This document shows positions 36,803 to 47,075 of a stretch of DNA of 64,000 bases, one piece after another. Within the stretch, counting starts at the first letter, position 1. Each line of letters begins with the position of its first letter. This DNA is from DCFW01 sp963790715 (lineage in GTDB: Bacteria > Bacteroidota > Bacteroidia > Bacteroidales > Bacteroidaceae), in the NCBI GenBank assembly GCA_963790715.1, contig CAWBPN010000009.1, positions 1-64,000 on the forward strand, written 5' to 3'. Below the pieces are notes generated by a model. It was given only the letters and a program-made list of their open reading frames with translations. It made no database searches and was not told the DNA's origin. Both the position numbers and the translations under genes were made by a program.

Positions 36803-37330
36803 TCAAACTTTATAAACTTCTTTGTAAATAGTATCCCGAACATTATTAAAATCAATAGTGCTTTGCAAGTTACCGTATACCATAAGCGACATTGGACAAG
36901 AATCATCGCTTGAACGATAAGGTGGTTGCTCATAATAATTATTCCACAACTTAAAACCTTGCCGCGTATAAAAAATTATGCGCCGTGAAGCCTGTGTATT
37001 AAGAGAAAGCTCCACTTCGAGTGCAATAGGGGCACCAACTATCTTCTTTAATAAAGAAAGGGAAGACGCTCCGTAACCTTTGCCTTGCATAGATTCCTTA
37101 ATAGCGAAATGCTCTATATAAGTAAATCTTTGAAAACTCCAATAGGTAATAAAACCGAGCATTTGGTCTTTCTCAAGAATAATATTATTATGGAATAAAG
37201 GATTTGAATCTGAATAATCACGAAAATCGCATAAGTCACGATATTCATTCTTTGGGAAAGAGTCTACCAAGAGTTTTTCTACAAAGGAATAATATTTAGA
37301 ATCTCGAGTAGTAATCTGTTTCAGTTCCAT
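36803..37330 (-). CDS. GNAT-family acetyltransferase
   Basis: A 175-residue N-acetyltransferase. The acetyl-CoA loop is ESMQGKGYGASSL (Q/R-x-x-G-x-G/A), preceded by the strand YIEHFAIK and followed by FYTRQGFKLW. The substrate is unknown. It converges with the receptor gene and ends 14 bases from it. Confidence 0.85.
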   Translation of the reverse strand: MELKQITTRDSKYYSFVEKLLVDSFPKNEYRDLCDFRDYSDSNPLFHNNIILEKDQMLGFITYWSFQRFTYIEHFAIKESMQGKGYGASSLSLLKKIVGAPIALEVELSLNTQASRRIIFYTRQGFKLWNNYYEQPPYRSSDDSCPMSLMVYGNLQSTIDFNNVRDTIYKEVYKV

Positions 37331-37440
37331 CTTTTATGTACTCTTATTATTATAAACAAACTATGCATTTCAGTATTCAGATTGCCTTTATTCATTTGTG
37401 TTTCCGGCTGACAGGCTGAAGACTTATCCCTTCAGGACTA

Positions 37441-38058
37441 TTATTTCAGCAATTTGTCAGTAGCTTCGTAATAATAAATGTTTTTGGTTCCTGTACAGAG
37501 CAAATACCCTTCATTCACAAATTGCTTTACACGATAATTTGCTTTCACTGGATGATATTCCAATTCGCCGGCCAACTCTTTTAGCGTTCTGCTTCTGCCG
37601 CCGACAAGTGTTTTTTTGAGTATCTGCAATTCTTCATCTTTGGTGTGAGACGCCGAACGTAAACTATAACGATAATGCTGGAAATCGGTTTTACCGTTTA
37701 TCTTGGTAACCAAATCGCGGTCGGGACGAAATTTTATCGAACGTACTTTTATTTGGCGACTTGGATAGTATGTGCCTTCGTCGTTGAAATCGTTTGGACA
37801 TTCGGCAGCTAATGAGAAAGTACCGATTCCTGTCAGTTTCACTTTTTCGCCCTCGCTGAGATGATTTACCAGCGTATCGCATAAAGCGGACAATGCACCA
37901 AGGACGTCACCCGGCGTAAGAGATGAGGCTCTGCTAATCTCTTCATTGAAAGTTTTTTCACTGACTATTCGTTTATTAATCACACGCACGTATGATTTGG
38001 CATCCTCTTTGGATTCTTTTGGTCTCGGACTCTTATAAATTTCATAAAATGTATGCAT
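37441..38058 (-). CDS. HU-HIG family DNA-binding protein
   Basis: A 205-residue protein. Residues 1-125 resemble the HU/IHF-like HU-HIG domain of Bacteroidetes (LTPGDVLGALSALCDTLVNH and VKLTGIGTFSLAA). A C-terminal winged-helix-like segment follows (LKELAGELEYHPVKANYRVKQFVNEGYLL). Upstream, divergent, lies a four-copy 22-bp repeat that might bind it or another regulator. Role in chromatin architecture or regulation is inferred. Confidence 0.8.
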   Translation of the reverse strand: MHTFYEIYKSPRPKESKEDAKSYVRVINKRIVSEKTFNEEISRASSLTPGDVLGALSALCDTLVNHLSEGEKVKLTGIGTFSLAAECPNDFNDEGTYYPSRQIKVRSIKFRPDRDLVTKINGKTDFQHYRYSLRSASHTKDEELQILKKTLVGGRSRTLKELAGELEYHPVKANYRVKQFVNEGYLLCTGTKNIYYYEATDKLLK

Positions 38059-38720
38059 AGCTCAAATTCTTTATAAATGAATACTTTGTTTTAATTCTTC
38101 AACAACAAAAATAACCATTTTACATGGGAAATAAAAATTATCGTGTATATTTTTTTATCTCTCTGTTGACAATACCTTTGTTTATAAGCACCATTACCAT
38201 ATTTTATCAGCATCTGTTGTGTTTATTGCAGCTGTGAAAAGATTATTTTACAGCTGTAAAAAGATTATTTTATAGCTGTGATAAGATGTTTTTACAGCTG
38301 TAAAAAATACTATACATCAAGGACAAATTCGGTAAACATGCACGACTATGACGGTAATCACCGGGGTCTTTCACGCAATTCTTCATATAAAGGAAATTTG
38401 CTCATATAGATTACAGGCGTAATTAATGTAACTTTTTATAACAGGATTGAGTGCCTTAAGCTTTTTTCCTGAATACTTTTAGCTTTTCCACTGAATACTT
38501 CAAAACTTTTTCCTGAATGCATCAATCATTCAGCTCTTCAGCCGGAAACTCCGATGAATAAAGGTGAACTGAAGGCTGAAACGCACTTCACAAAATATGA
38601 AATAAGAGGAGTGTTTCAGCTTAATACCGGTAAAATGCACAATTTTTGCACAATGAAAATGCAACAAAATTAGCTGTTGCCGTGTCTGCTTATTAAATAA
38701 GAAAAATAAGTATTTAGTAA
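38059..38720. other. Divergent intergenic region rich in repeats
   Basis: About 660 bases between the HU-HIG gene and the second receptor gene. Besides the 22-bp array it holds three imperfect copies of a CTTTTTCCTGAATAC-type motif at about 38459-38520. No coding frame. Confidence 0.6.
38229..38316. repeat. Four 22-bp repeats with CAGCTG palindromes
   Basis: Units start at 38229, 38251, 38273 and 38295, exactly 22 bases apart. Each begins with (C/T)AGCTGT and continues with an A/T-rich spacer, mostly GATTATTTTA in the first two. CAGCTG is a perfect palindrome and the spacing is about two helical turns, so a repressor or nucleoid protein could bind all copies on one face. Confidence 0.85.
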
Positions 38721-41064
38721 ATGCACAGTTTTATGAAAGGGTTTTTGTTGTTTATTGCAGGCATCTTGTTTGTTGTTTTCGCAGATGCGCAAATAGTACT
38801 TAAGGGTAAAGTCAGCAGTGAAAAAAGCACAGCTCAGTTTGTAAACGTATCACTGTTTGACAAAACGGATACAACTAAATTGATTAAAGGAACAATGACG
38901 GACACTGAAGGCAATTATGTGATGTCAAATGTCGCACCGGGAAATTACCGGCTCGCAATATCCGGTATAACATATAATAGTTTGAAGCAAACAATTATGA
39001 TTGGTTTGCCGAAGAGCGGTAATGTTGTTGAAAGAAATTACACTTTAACCAATAATACGATTTCGTTGAAAGGTGTTACGGTCACCGGCAACCGCACAAC
39101 GAATTATCTGAATAAATCGGTGTTTACATTTACGGATAAACAAATTAAGACAGCGCGATATGCCAACGATTTGGTAGCTGATATGCCCAAGGTTGTTATC
39201 GATCCTGAGACAAACACATTGAAGAACCTTAACGGCGCATCAATGAAAATATTGATAAACGGGGTTAATGCAACTGATAATGATTTAAAAAGCATTACTC
39301 CAGATGAGGTGTTGAGGGTGGAATATTATGATATGCCTCCTGCCAGGTATTCAGATGTGAAAACATTGATAAATGTGATAACCCGTCCGTTGGATACAGG
39401 ATGGAATGGAGGTCTGGACATCGACCACGCTTTCACAACCGGCTTCGGCAATGATGATGCATACTTCACTTATGTGAAAGGTCGCAACCAGTTCTCATTC
39501 GATTATAGCTTGAATTTGCGCGATTATCACGACAGGCGGGGGGTTAAAAACTATGCGTTCGTTTTGGATAATTCGGATTGGAAGTATCACTACGATACTA
39601 AAGATCCCTTTGGTTACACCACAAACAATATAAATTTCAAATATACCAATTCGCTGAAGGACAGTTATACGTTCCAGGCAATATTTTCTCCAAATTTTAA
39701 CACGCTTTTTAGTAATGGCAAAAGTAATATTAATGTGGCGCATAACAATAGCGATGAATTGCATTATGGAGTGACGCGCAACCGAGTGTATTCTTTCGGT
39801 CCGTCGCTGGACTTGTATTATTCGAAGATTTTACGCAACAATCAGGAACTTACGGTGGATGTGGTAGGTACGTTTTATCATAATCGCCAACGCGACAATA
39901 ATGACGAGACGGTTGCATCAACCGGAGAATCGGTGTTGTTCGACCACATGACGCAAAACAACAATAAACAGTCATTAATCGGGGAGTTGGCATACGGTAA
40001 AACATTCACTAAACGGTTCGTTCAACGCCGGATACAAGGGTACAATTGCCCATTCCGGTGCAACGATACATAATTTCCTTACAGGTGCTGACTCGTATGA
40101 TTACGCAGTACATACCGATTGTCATTATTTTTATGCCGAATATATGTCGCGAATACATAATTTCATGTACAGGTTAGGCATTGGAGAGACGATAGATCAT
40201 TATAAAAACGATGAGGCTCACTATACCAATTATTTATTCAATCCGAAAGCCGAAATAGCTTATACGATAAATAATCGGAATCAGATACGCCTGGCTGTTA
40301 AGTCGGAGCCGGTTGAGCCTACGTTGTCGGATTTGAGCGATAATGTAGAGCTGATTACGGATAATATTGTTCGCAAGGGCAATCCGTCATTGAAGAGTGG
40401 CAATGATTACGGAGCAACACTTACTTATAAAATTACAAATCCGTATATTGATGCCGATGCATCGGGAGTTGTTGATTACACACATCATCCGATAAATTCA
40501 TATTATTGCCGTGAAAATATTGACGGTAAGAATTATATCGTAAGTACTTCTGAGAACGCCAACAGTCTGCTTGAATACGGAGGAACGACGGATATTGTTT
40601 TTCGTCCGTTCAAGAGTGACGCCTTTACGGTGAAATTGACGGCAAGTGCTCTTCGTTACAGGCTAAACAGTCCTATATTAGGCAGTTATCGTCACTGGTA
40701 TACTCCGGTTTATTACTATTTGAGTTATAGAGTGGGGTGTTGGGAGGTCTCTTACGAAGGCAATATCGTTTCAAAAATGATAAGCGGAGCTTATTTGCGT
40801 TCTGATGAAAACGAATCACATTTACAGTTGTTGTGGAAAAAGAATAATCTCAGTTTATTCGCCAAGTGTTTTTGGATCTTTTCAAAATCTAAATATAGCG
40901 GCGAAACAATACCAAACAATATATTACAGTATGATTATCACACTCATATCAATGACAACCGTTCAATGCTAACCCTTGGGTTGAGTTGGACTTTCACAAA
41001 AGGAAAGAATCGGACGGTGAACAGAAGCATTAAGAATAAAGATTATGATAGAGGAACGTTTTAA
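38721..41064 (+). pseudogene. Second TonB-receptor-like beta-barrel gene, frameshifted
   Basis: The gene starts at ATG 38721 with a signal peptide (MKGFLLFIAGILFVVFADAQ), a carboxypeptidase-regulatory domain and a plug (LKGVTVTGNRTT, MKILINGVNATDND). At about 40020 one extra T shifts the frame. The original frame ends at 40073 (CPFRCNDT), and FVNAGYKGTIAHSGATIHNF continues in the other frame through ATG 40144 to 41064. About 780 residues result when corrected. It is a paralogue of the gene at 34476. Again decay or an indel error is possible. Confidence 0.85.
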
Positions 41065-41091
41065 TGATTTCAATCGATAAAAAGTACCACC

Positions 41092-42459
41092 TTATTTACT
41101 TGATAGTCGGTATAATCCTACGCCATGATAATTAATAATCGGTTTGAATTGTGATTGTGAGTATTTGCCCAAGGTTTTGTGTTTCCACATATCGCGAACT
41201 TTCACTCTTCCTTTATAACCAAGAGCCTTCAAGTCAACTGTGACTTGTCGATTGGCTGTGTGTTCTTTTTCGTCGCCTTTTTGGCCTATGTAAAACAGTG
41301 CAATGAACTTATCTCCGTTGGCCGGATCTTTTGCAATCCATGCAACAACTCCATCCTTATTGTACCATTGCTTGTTGCCAACAGATTTGTTGTGCAGATA
41401 CAGCACTTCTTCATTTGTAAGTAATGAATTGGTGAATTTGTCGTTGTCAGGTAAGTTACCGCCGAAAATCAGAGGAGATTTAAATATAGAGAACAATGTC
41501 ATAACAGTGTATTGCTCATCATGTGTAAAATTAGTCATACGAGCATTACTTTTTAAGTCGAGATGTCCGAGCGGCAACATATCGGCATCAGGCCATGCTC
41601 CTTTTGTAATATATGGTGCCCATTTGGGGCATACTTCAAATTCATGAGCTAACAAATCCCATTTATCCCAAAAGTCATCAACCGTTCTCCACATATTTGC
41701 ATGATTCTTTGCATGTTCTGCTTTCTTAATATCCGTTTCACCCGGAGACATACTTAATACGATATGGCGACCTGTACGATCTATAGCTTTTCGTATCATG
41801 TCAATCTCGTCTTGATGATATGGACGTGAAAGGTCGTCAACTTTAATGAAGTCCACTCCCCACGAAGCATATAAGTCAAGGATTGAGTTGTAATATTCTT
41901 GTGCACCAGGCTTATCGGCAACAATTGTATAATTGTCGTCCAACCATGCGCATCTTACATCGGGTGAGTATATATCTGCTGCAGTTGCTCCGTTGTTGCC
42001 TTTAATCGGAAGCTTTTTATCTACAGCATAGCTTGGTACACCGCGCATGATGTGTATACCGAACTTAAGACCTTTTGAGTGAATGTAATCTGCAAGATGT
42101 TTGAATCCGGTACCATCTGAGGCTGAAGGGAAACGATTTGTAGCAGGCAAGTAGCGTCCATACTTGTCGATTGCATAAACAGGATCTTTAGTATTATAGT
42201 AACCTGACGTTTGATTTTCAACATACCATCGAATATCAACAACAATGTATTGCCAACCATACTTTTTTAGGTGTTCCGCCATATAATCGGTATTGGCTTT
42301 TACTTCCGATTCTGTTACATTAGGGCCGTAGCAATCCCAGCTGTTCCAACCCATAGGAGGCGTTGGTGCCCATTTACGAAATTCAGGTACTTTCTTGTTT
42401 TGTGCAACAATATTTATTGTTAGCATGATACTCAGTATCAATAAGGTAATCTTTTTCAT
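41092..42459 (-). CDS. Secreted GH27-type alpha-galactosidase
   Basis: A 455-residue glycoside hydrolase with a signal peptide (MKKITLLILSIMLTINIVAQ). The GH27 barrel opens PTPPMGWNSWDCYG, the predicted nucleophile Asp is in WGVDFIKVDDLSRP and the acid/base Asp in WRTVDDFWDKWD. A beta-sandwich C-terminal domain follows. It releases terminal alpha-galactose (or alpha-N-acetylgalactosamine) from plant or host glycans. It converges with the second receptor gene. Confidence 0.88.
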   Translation of the reverse strand: MKKITLLILSIMLTINIVAQNKKVPEFRKWAPTPPMGWNSWDCYGPNVTESEVKANTDYMAEHLKKYGWQYIVVDIRWYVENQTSGYYNTKDPVYAIDKYGRYLPATNRFPSASDGTGFKHLADYIHSKGLKFGIHIMRGVPSYAVDKKLPIKGNNGATAADIYSPDVRCAWLDDNYTIVADKPGAQEYYNSILDLYASWGVDFIKVDDLSRPYHQDEIDMIRKAIDRTGRHIVLSMSPGETDIKKAEHAKNHANMWRTVDDFWDKWDLLAHEFEVCPKWAPYITKGAWPDADMLPLGHLDLKSNARMTNFTHDEQYTVMTLFSIFKSPLIFGGNLPDNDKFTNSLLTNEEVLYLHNKSVGNKQWYNKDGVVAWIAKDPANGDKFIALFYIGQKGDEKEHTANRQVTVDLKALGYKGRVKVRDMWKHKTLGKYSQSQFKPIINYHGVGLYRLSSK

Positions 42460-42520
42460 TGCATTATATTTAATTATGTGTAACGGTTAGCGCCTTCAAT
42501 AAGTAATTGTGACGTGTTTT

Positions 42521-42904
42521 TTATTTTTGCAGAATTGTCCAAAATGTTTTAGGAAGATAGATGTTATCTATGTTTACCGCATCTTTGAACAAAGGTGCTA
42601 TTTCTTCGTCAGTGAAACCTGCAATGCCACATCCGATGCGCGTAACATAAAATGTCATTTCAGAATGTTGTTTGGCAAAAGCTATAAAGTCATCTACGTA
42701 TGGTGCAATGTCTTTCACCCCGCCATGCATGGTGGGAATACCGTATGATTGACCTTGAAGTCCAACGCCTTGTCCCCATATTGCACCGAATTGCTTGTAA
42801 GCTAACAGTGCCGCACCACCTCCGTGACTACCGATGAGGTTGCTGCCGAATACGAATATTTCATTCGGCTTGAGAGTCGTAATATAACTTGGAGTTGTTC
42901 TCAT
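42521..42904 (-). CDS. A1S_2505-family (macrodomain-like) protein
   Basis: A 127-residue protein with the family stretch NEIFVFGSNLIGSHGGGAAL and GIPTMHGGVKDIAPYVDDFI, ending in VTRIGCGIAGFTDEEIAPLF. The family is found in phages and bacteria and resembles macrodomain proteins that may bind ADP-ribose-like ligands. The ligand is not known. A TATATTTG promoter lies at 42931-42938. Confidence 0.75.
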   Translation of the reverse strand: MRTTPSYITTLKPNEIFVFGSNLIGSHGGGAALLAYKQFGAIWGQGVGLQGQSYGIPTMHGGVKDIAPYVDDFIAFAKQHSEMTFYVTRIGCGIAGFTDEEIAPLFKDAVNIDNIYLPKTFWTILQK

Positions 42905-42924
42905 GATCGAGATAGATATAATTT

Positions 42925-42954
42925 GCCCTGCAAATATAAATAATATTGCAGGGC
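42925..42954. terminator. Hairpin between pfkA and the A1S_2505 gene
   Basis: GCCCTGCAA at the left and TTGCAGGGC at the right pair around an AT-rich loop that contains the -7 element of the next gene. It may end pfkA transcription and sit at the next start. Confidence 0.5.
42931..42938 (-). promoter_or_regulatory. Bacteroidetes -7 element for the A1S_2505 gene
   Basis: The minus strand reads TATATTTG 27 bases before the ATG. Confidence 0.55.
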
Positions 42955-42965
42955 TTGACTTATTA

Positions 42966-43946
42966 TTAGATTGAAAGAGTCTTCAATATTTTTACCAAAT
43001 CCTTGTCGATAGGTTTGTCATTCTTGATTGCTTGTGTGAACGGCACGTAAGCAACTTCAGAATTTTGTATTCCGCACATAATGTTGCGTTGTCCTTCGAG
43101 AAGAGCTTCAATTGATGCATATCCCAAACGTGAAGCAAGAATACGGTCGTGAGCCGTTGGGCTTCCACCTCTTTGTACATGTCCCAAGATTGTAACGCGT
43201 ACATCGTATTCGGGAAATTCCTGTTTTACACGCTCTGCACAATGCATAGCGCCACCTGTTAATTCACTTTCGGCAACAATAACTATACTACTGTTCTTAG
43301 ATTTGCGGAAACCGTTCTGTATAAGGTCTTCCAACTGGTCTACCTCTGTACTGAACTCAGGGATAATGGCTGCTTCAGAACCTGTGGCAATGGCACCGTT
43401 CAATGCAAGAAAGCCTGCATCACGTCCCATAACTTCGATGAAGAACAGACGCTCATGAGAAGTGGCTGTGTCGCGAATTTTATCAACAGCTTCCATAATA
43501 GTATTTAATGCCGTATCATATCCGATGGTTGTATCCGTTCCGTAAAGGTCATTATCAATAGTTCCGGGCAGGCCTACGCATGGTACATCATATTCTTCTG
43601 CAAATATGCGAGCTCCGGTTAATGAACCGTCACCACCGATGATGACAAGAGCGTCAATACCTTCTTTCTTCATATTCTCGTACGCTAATTTGCGACCTTC
43701 AGGTGTCTTGAATTCCTGGCTACGCGCCGTTTTCAAGATCGTACCTCCTCGTTGTATGATGTTGCTTACATTCTCTGTCTTGAAGTCAACTATTTCATCT
43801 GTTATTAATCCTTTATAGCCTCTGTAGATGCCCTTTACAGATAAACCGTTGTAAATAGCTGAACGCGTTACCGCTCTAATGGCGGCATTCATTCCAGGAG
43901 CATCACCTCCTGATGTTAGAATTCCAATACACTTAACGTTACTCAT
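42966..43946 (-). CDS. pfkA: 6-phosphofructokinase
   Basis: A 326-residue ATP-dependent phosphofructokinase that makes fructose 1,6-bisphosphate in glycolysis. Motifs are TSGGDAPGMNAAIRA at residues 11-25, IGGDGSL, the catalytic PGTIDND and GRDAGFLAL, and GHVQRGGSPTAHDR. The start is ATG 43946 with GAGAAAAAAGGT upstream. An open frame 13 codons longer is not supported. The TATATTTG promoter lies at 43983-43990. Confidence 0.97.
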   Translation of the reverse strand: MSNVKCIGILTSGGDAPGMNAAIRAVTRSAIYNGLSVKGIYRGYKGLITDEIVDFKTENVSNIIQRGGTILKTARSQEFKTPEGRKLAYENMKKEGIDALVIIGGDGSLTGARIFAEEYDVPCVGLPGTIDNDLYGTDTTIGYDTALNTIMEAVDKIRDTATSHERLFFIEVMGRDAGFLALNGAIATGSEAAIIPEFSTEVDQLEDLIQNGFRKSKNSSIVIVAESELTGGAMHCAERVKQEFPEYDVRVTILGHVQRGGSPTAHDRILASRLGYASIEALLEGQRNIMCGIQNSEVAYVPFTQAIKNDKPIDKDLVKILKTLSI

Positions 43947-43982
43947 ACCTTTTTTCTCTTTTAAAGTTGATTTTTGACGACA

Positions 43983-43990
43983 CAAATATA
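43983..43990 (-). promoter_or_regulatory. Bacteroidetes -7 element for pfkA
   Basis: The minus strand reads TATATTTG 37 bases upstream of the pfkA ATG. Confidence 0.6.
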
Positions 43991-44005
43991 ACTAAAATAA
44001 TTTTA

Positions 44006-46624
44006 TTATATTGTTGACAGTTCTATAATTTTATCCACAGCCTGGTGCAATTTTTCTGCATCTTTTCCTCCTGCCGTGGCAAAATGTGGTTGACCGCCGC
44101 CACCGCCTTGGATGAGTTTGGCTGCTTCTTTTATCATTTTTCCTGCATTAAGACCTTTAGCTACTAAGTCTTTAGTTATGCTTAAGGTCAATGTAGGACG
44201 GTTTGATTCTTCAGTACCTGCTACAAAGATAAAGTTCTCAGGTATCTCAGCACTCAATTGAAATGCCAGGTCTTTGGCCATTTGAGATGGCATAGATGCT
44301 ACCAGTTTTATAATTTTCATGCCATTTATTTCTTCAGCGCCTTTTGCCAAGCTATTCTTTAATGCAGATATTTTTTCTTTCATGAATTCTTCTATCTGTT
44401 TTTTCAATTCAGCATTTTCGTCGATTGATTTCTTTACGGCTCCGGTGAGGTCAGGAACATTATTGAACAGTTCCTTCAAGTCTTTGATGCTGTCCTCGTA
44501 TTTCTCCATCATTTCTTCCGTCTTTGCACCGGTAACAGCCTCTATACGACGAACGCCGGCAGCAATACTGCTCTCTGAAATGATTTTGAACATACCTATC
44601 TTGCCTGTTGCACTTACATGTGTACCTCCGCAAAATTCAATTGATTGGCCGAATTGAACTACACGTACTTTATCGCCGTATTTCTCACCGAACAATGCTA
44701 TTGCGCCTAATTTCTTAGCCTCTTCAATCGGGTAATTACGCTTTTCTTCCAGTGGAATATCTTCGCGAATGTGGGCATTAACGATGCGTTCCACTTTGCG
44801 TAATTCCTCATCTGTCACTTTTTGAAAGTGTGAGAAGTCGAAACGTAAAGCCTCAGGTGTAACCAAAGAACCTTTTTGCTCAACGTGGTTTCCTAAAACC
44901 GAGCGCAGTGCCTGGTCGAGTAGATGGGTAGCCGAGTGATTAGCCTCTGATGCATGGCGTTTGTCTACATCAACACAAGCCATAAATTCAGCCGAAGGAT
45001 CTTTAGGACATTGTGTGGTGACATGTATTGAAAGATTGTTTTCTTTCTTTGTATCAAGCACATTGATAGTTTCACCTTCGCGTACCAAAATACCGGTATC
45101 ACCTATCTGTCCACCGCTTTCGGCATAAAAAGGAGTATTGTCAAGTACTATTTCATAAAACTCCTTTTTCTTCTGCGTCACCTTGCGATAACGTAAAATG
45201 TGTACTGCATATTCGGTGTAATCATAACCCACAAAGTTTGAGATACCAGGCTGCAACTCTATCCAGTCTCCTGTTTCCACTGCAGCTGCATTGCGAGCAC
45301 GTTGTTTTTGCTTGTTCATTTCGGCATTGAACTCGTCTTCGTTAAGCGTTAATCCGTTTTCACGAAGAATCAATTCCGTAAGGTCAAGTGGAAATCCGAA
45401 TGTATCATAAAGAGTAAAAGCATCTTTACCGTTAATTTGCTTCTTACCGGATTTGTTTGTTTCATCCATAACATTGTTTAGTAAATGAATACCGTTGTCG
45501 AGAGTGCGAAGAAATGATTCTTCTTCTTCCTTGGTCACATTCATTATAAGCTCTTTTTGCGAAACTAGTTCGGGGTAAGCTTCACCCATATTTTTTATCA
45601 GGATAGGAACAAGATTATACATGAAGGCTTCTTTGAAGCCCAAGAACGTGTAGCCGTAACGAACTGCGCGTCTTAGAATCCTGCGAATAACATATCCTGC
45701 CTTTGCATTTGACGGTAATTGGCCGTCGGTAATTGAGAAAGCTATTGTACGTACGTGGTCGGCAATAACGCGCATTGCCACGTCTTTATCCTTGTCTTTG
45801 CCATATTCTATGCCTGCCATCTGTGATATGCCTTTGATAAGCGGTTGAAATATGTCGGTATCGTAATTTGACGTTGTTCCTTGTAAAGCCATGCAAAGGC
45901 GTTCGAAACCCATGCCTGTGTCTATTACGCGTTTGGGCAACGGCTCCAATGTGCCGTCGGCTTTACGATTATATTGCATGAATACAAGATTCCAAATCTC
46001 AATAACTTGCGGATGGTCTTTATTTACTAATGATTTGCCGTCTATTTTCTTGCGTTCCTCATCCGGGCGTAAGTCTATATGAATTTCGGAACAAGGGCCG
46101 CAAGGTCCTGTATCACCCATTTCCCAAAAGTTATCGTGTTTGTTGCCGTTGATGATACGGTCTTTTGAAATATGTTTCGACCAGATTTCGGCCGCTTCGT
46201 CATCGCGGCTCAGCCCTTCTGCCGGAGAACCTTCGAATATGGTTGCGTAGAGACGGTTTGGGTCAAGCTTAACGACATCGGTTAAAAATTCCCATGCATA
46301 ATCAATAGCACCTTGTTTGAAGTAATCGCCGAACGACCAATTGCCCAACATCTCAAACATCGTTTGGTGGTAAGTGTCGTGTCCTACTTCTTCCAAATCA
46401 TTGTGTTTGCCGCTTACACGGAGGCACTTTTGTGAGTCGGTGGCTCGTTTGAATTTAGGCGTTTGGTTACCTAAAATTATATCTTTGAATTGGTTCATTC
46501 CCGCATTGGTAAACATTAATGTGGGATCATCTTTAATAACCATTGGTGCTGATGGCACGATTTGGTGCCCTTTCGATGCAAAAAATTGTTTAAACGATTC
46601 TCTAATTTCGTTTGCAGTCAACAT
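44006..46624 (-). CDS. alaS: Alanyl-tRNA synthetase
   Basis: An 872-residue class II synthetase that charges tRNA-Ala. The catalytic domain starts IRESFKQFFASKGH and has WEMGDTGPCGPCSEIH. The editing domain has the zinc ligands HSATHLLDQAL and FCGGTHVSATG. The C-terminal oligomerisation domain ends GGGGGQPHFATAGGKD. Length is normal and the gene is intact. The promoter TATCTTTG is at 46669-46676. Confidence 0.98.
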   Translation of the reverse strand: MLTANEIRESFKQFFASKGHQIVPSAPMVIKDDPTLMFTNAGMNQFKDIILGNQTPKFKRATDSQKCLRVSGKHNDLEEVGHDTYHQTMFEMLGNWSFGDYFKQGAIDYAWEFLTDVVKLDPNRLYATIFEGSPAEGLSRDDEAAEIWSKHISKDRIINGNKHDNFWEMGDTGPCGPCSEIHIDLRPDEERKKIDGKSLVNKDHPQVIEIWNLVFMQYNRKADGTLEPLPKRVIDTGMGFERLCMALQGTTSNYDTDIFQPLIKGISQMAGIEYGKDKDKDVAMRVIADHVRTIAFSITDGQLPSNAKAGYVIRRILRRAVRYGYTFLGFKEAFMYNLVPILIKNMGEAYPELVSQKELIMNVTKEEEESFLRTLDNGIHLLNNVMDETNKSGKKQINGKDAFTLYDTFGFPLDLTELILRENGLTLNEDEFNAEMNKQKQRARNAAAVETGDWIELQPGISNFVGYDYTEYAVHILRYRKVTQKKKEFYEIVLDNTPFYAESGGQIGDTGILVREGETINVLDTKKENNLSIHVTTQCPKDPSAEFMACVDVDKRHASEANHSATHLLDQALRSVLGNHVEQKGSLVTPEALRFDFSHFQKVTDEELRKVERIVNAHIREDIPLEEKRNYPIEEAKKLGAIALFGEKYGDKVRVVQFGQSIEFCGGTHVSATGKIGMFKIISESSIAAGVRRIEAVTGAKTEEMMEKYEDSIKDLKELFNNVPDLTGAVKKSIDENAELKKQIEEFMKEKISALKNSLAKGAEEINGMKIIKLVASMPSQMAKDLAFQLSAEIPENFIFVAGTEESNRPTLTLSITKDLVAKGLNAGKMIKEAAKLIQGGGGGQPHFATAGGKDAEKLHQAVDKIIELSTI

Positions 46625-46668
46625 AAAGCAATTATCTTAAATCTGTTTATAATCAAATAAATTTTCCA

Positions 46669-46676
46669 CAAAGATA
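46669..46676 (-). promoter_or_regulatory. Bacteroidetes -7 element for alaS
   Basis: The minus strand reads TATCTTTG 45 bases upstream of alaS, in the short divergent gap shared with the MerR-like gene. Confidence 0.55.
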
Positions 46677-46699
46677 GCTCGTTTTTATGTTTTTGGTTT

Positions 46700-46707
46700 T
46701 ATATTTG
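46700..46707 (+). promoter_or_regulatory. Bacteroidetes -7 element for the MerR-like gene
   Basis: TATATTTG lies 30 bases before the ATG at 46737. Confidence 0.5.
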
Positions 46708-46736
46708 TAGAAAATATTATAAATAACGTTCAAGGG

Positions 46737-47075
46737 ATGCCATATAAACCGAATAATGATTTAAAGTTATACTACTCAATTAAAGAGGTAGCTGATCAGT
46801 TTGGAGTGAATGAATCTTTGTTGCGTTATTGGGAACAGGAATTTCCGCAATTAAAGCCTCATAAATCACCCAAAGGCAATCGTCAATATACAAAAGAGGA
46901 TATTGACGAGATACGTTTGATTTACCATTTGGTAAAAGAAAAAGGATTAACGCTGGAAGGCGCAAAGAAAAAAATAGCTGATAATAAATCTGATGTCATA
47001 GATAAGTTGGGTTTGATTAACCGACTTAAAAGTATAAAGAAAGAAATACTTGATATTAAGAAAGAACTGGATTAA
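46737..47075 (+). CDS. MerR-type transcriptional regulator
   Basis: A 112-residue regulator with an N-terminal winged helix-turn-helix (YSIKEVADQFGVNESLLRYW followed by an EFPQLKP turn) and a basic wing (KGNRQYTKEDIDEIRLI), then a helical dimerisation stretch (GLTLEGAKKKIADNK). No effector domain or Cys is present, as in the small MerR proteins common in Bacteroidetes. It overlaps the convergent spoT stop by four bases. Confidence 0.9.
   Translation: MPYKPNNDLKLYYSIKEVADQFGVNESLLRYWEQEFPQLKPHKSPKGNRQYTKEDIDEIRLIYHLVKEKGLTLEGAKKKIADNKSDVIDKLGLINRLKSIKKEILDIKKELD

Noticed and set aside
38229..38316. CRISPR-like array
   Set aside because: The period is 22 bp with A/T spacers that resemble each other, so it is a direct tandem repeat and not repeat-spacer.
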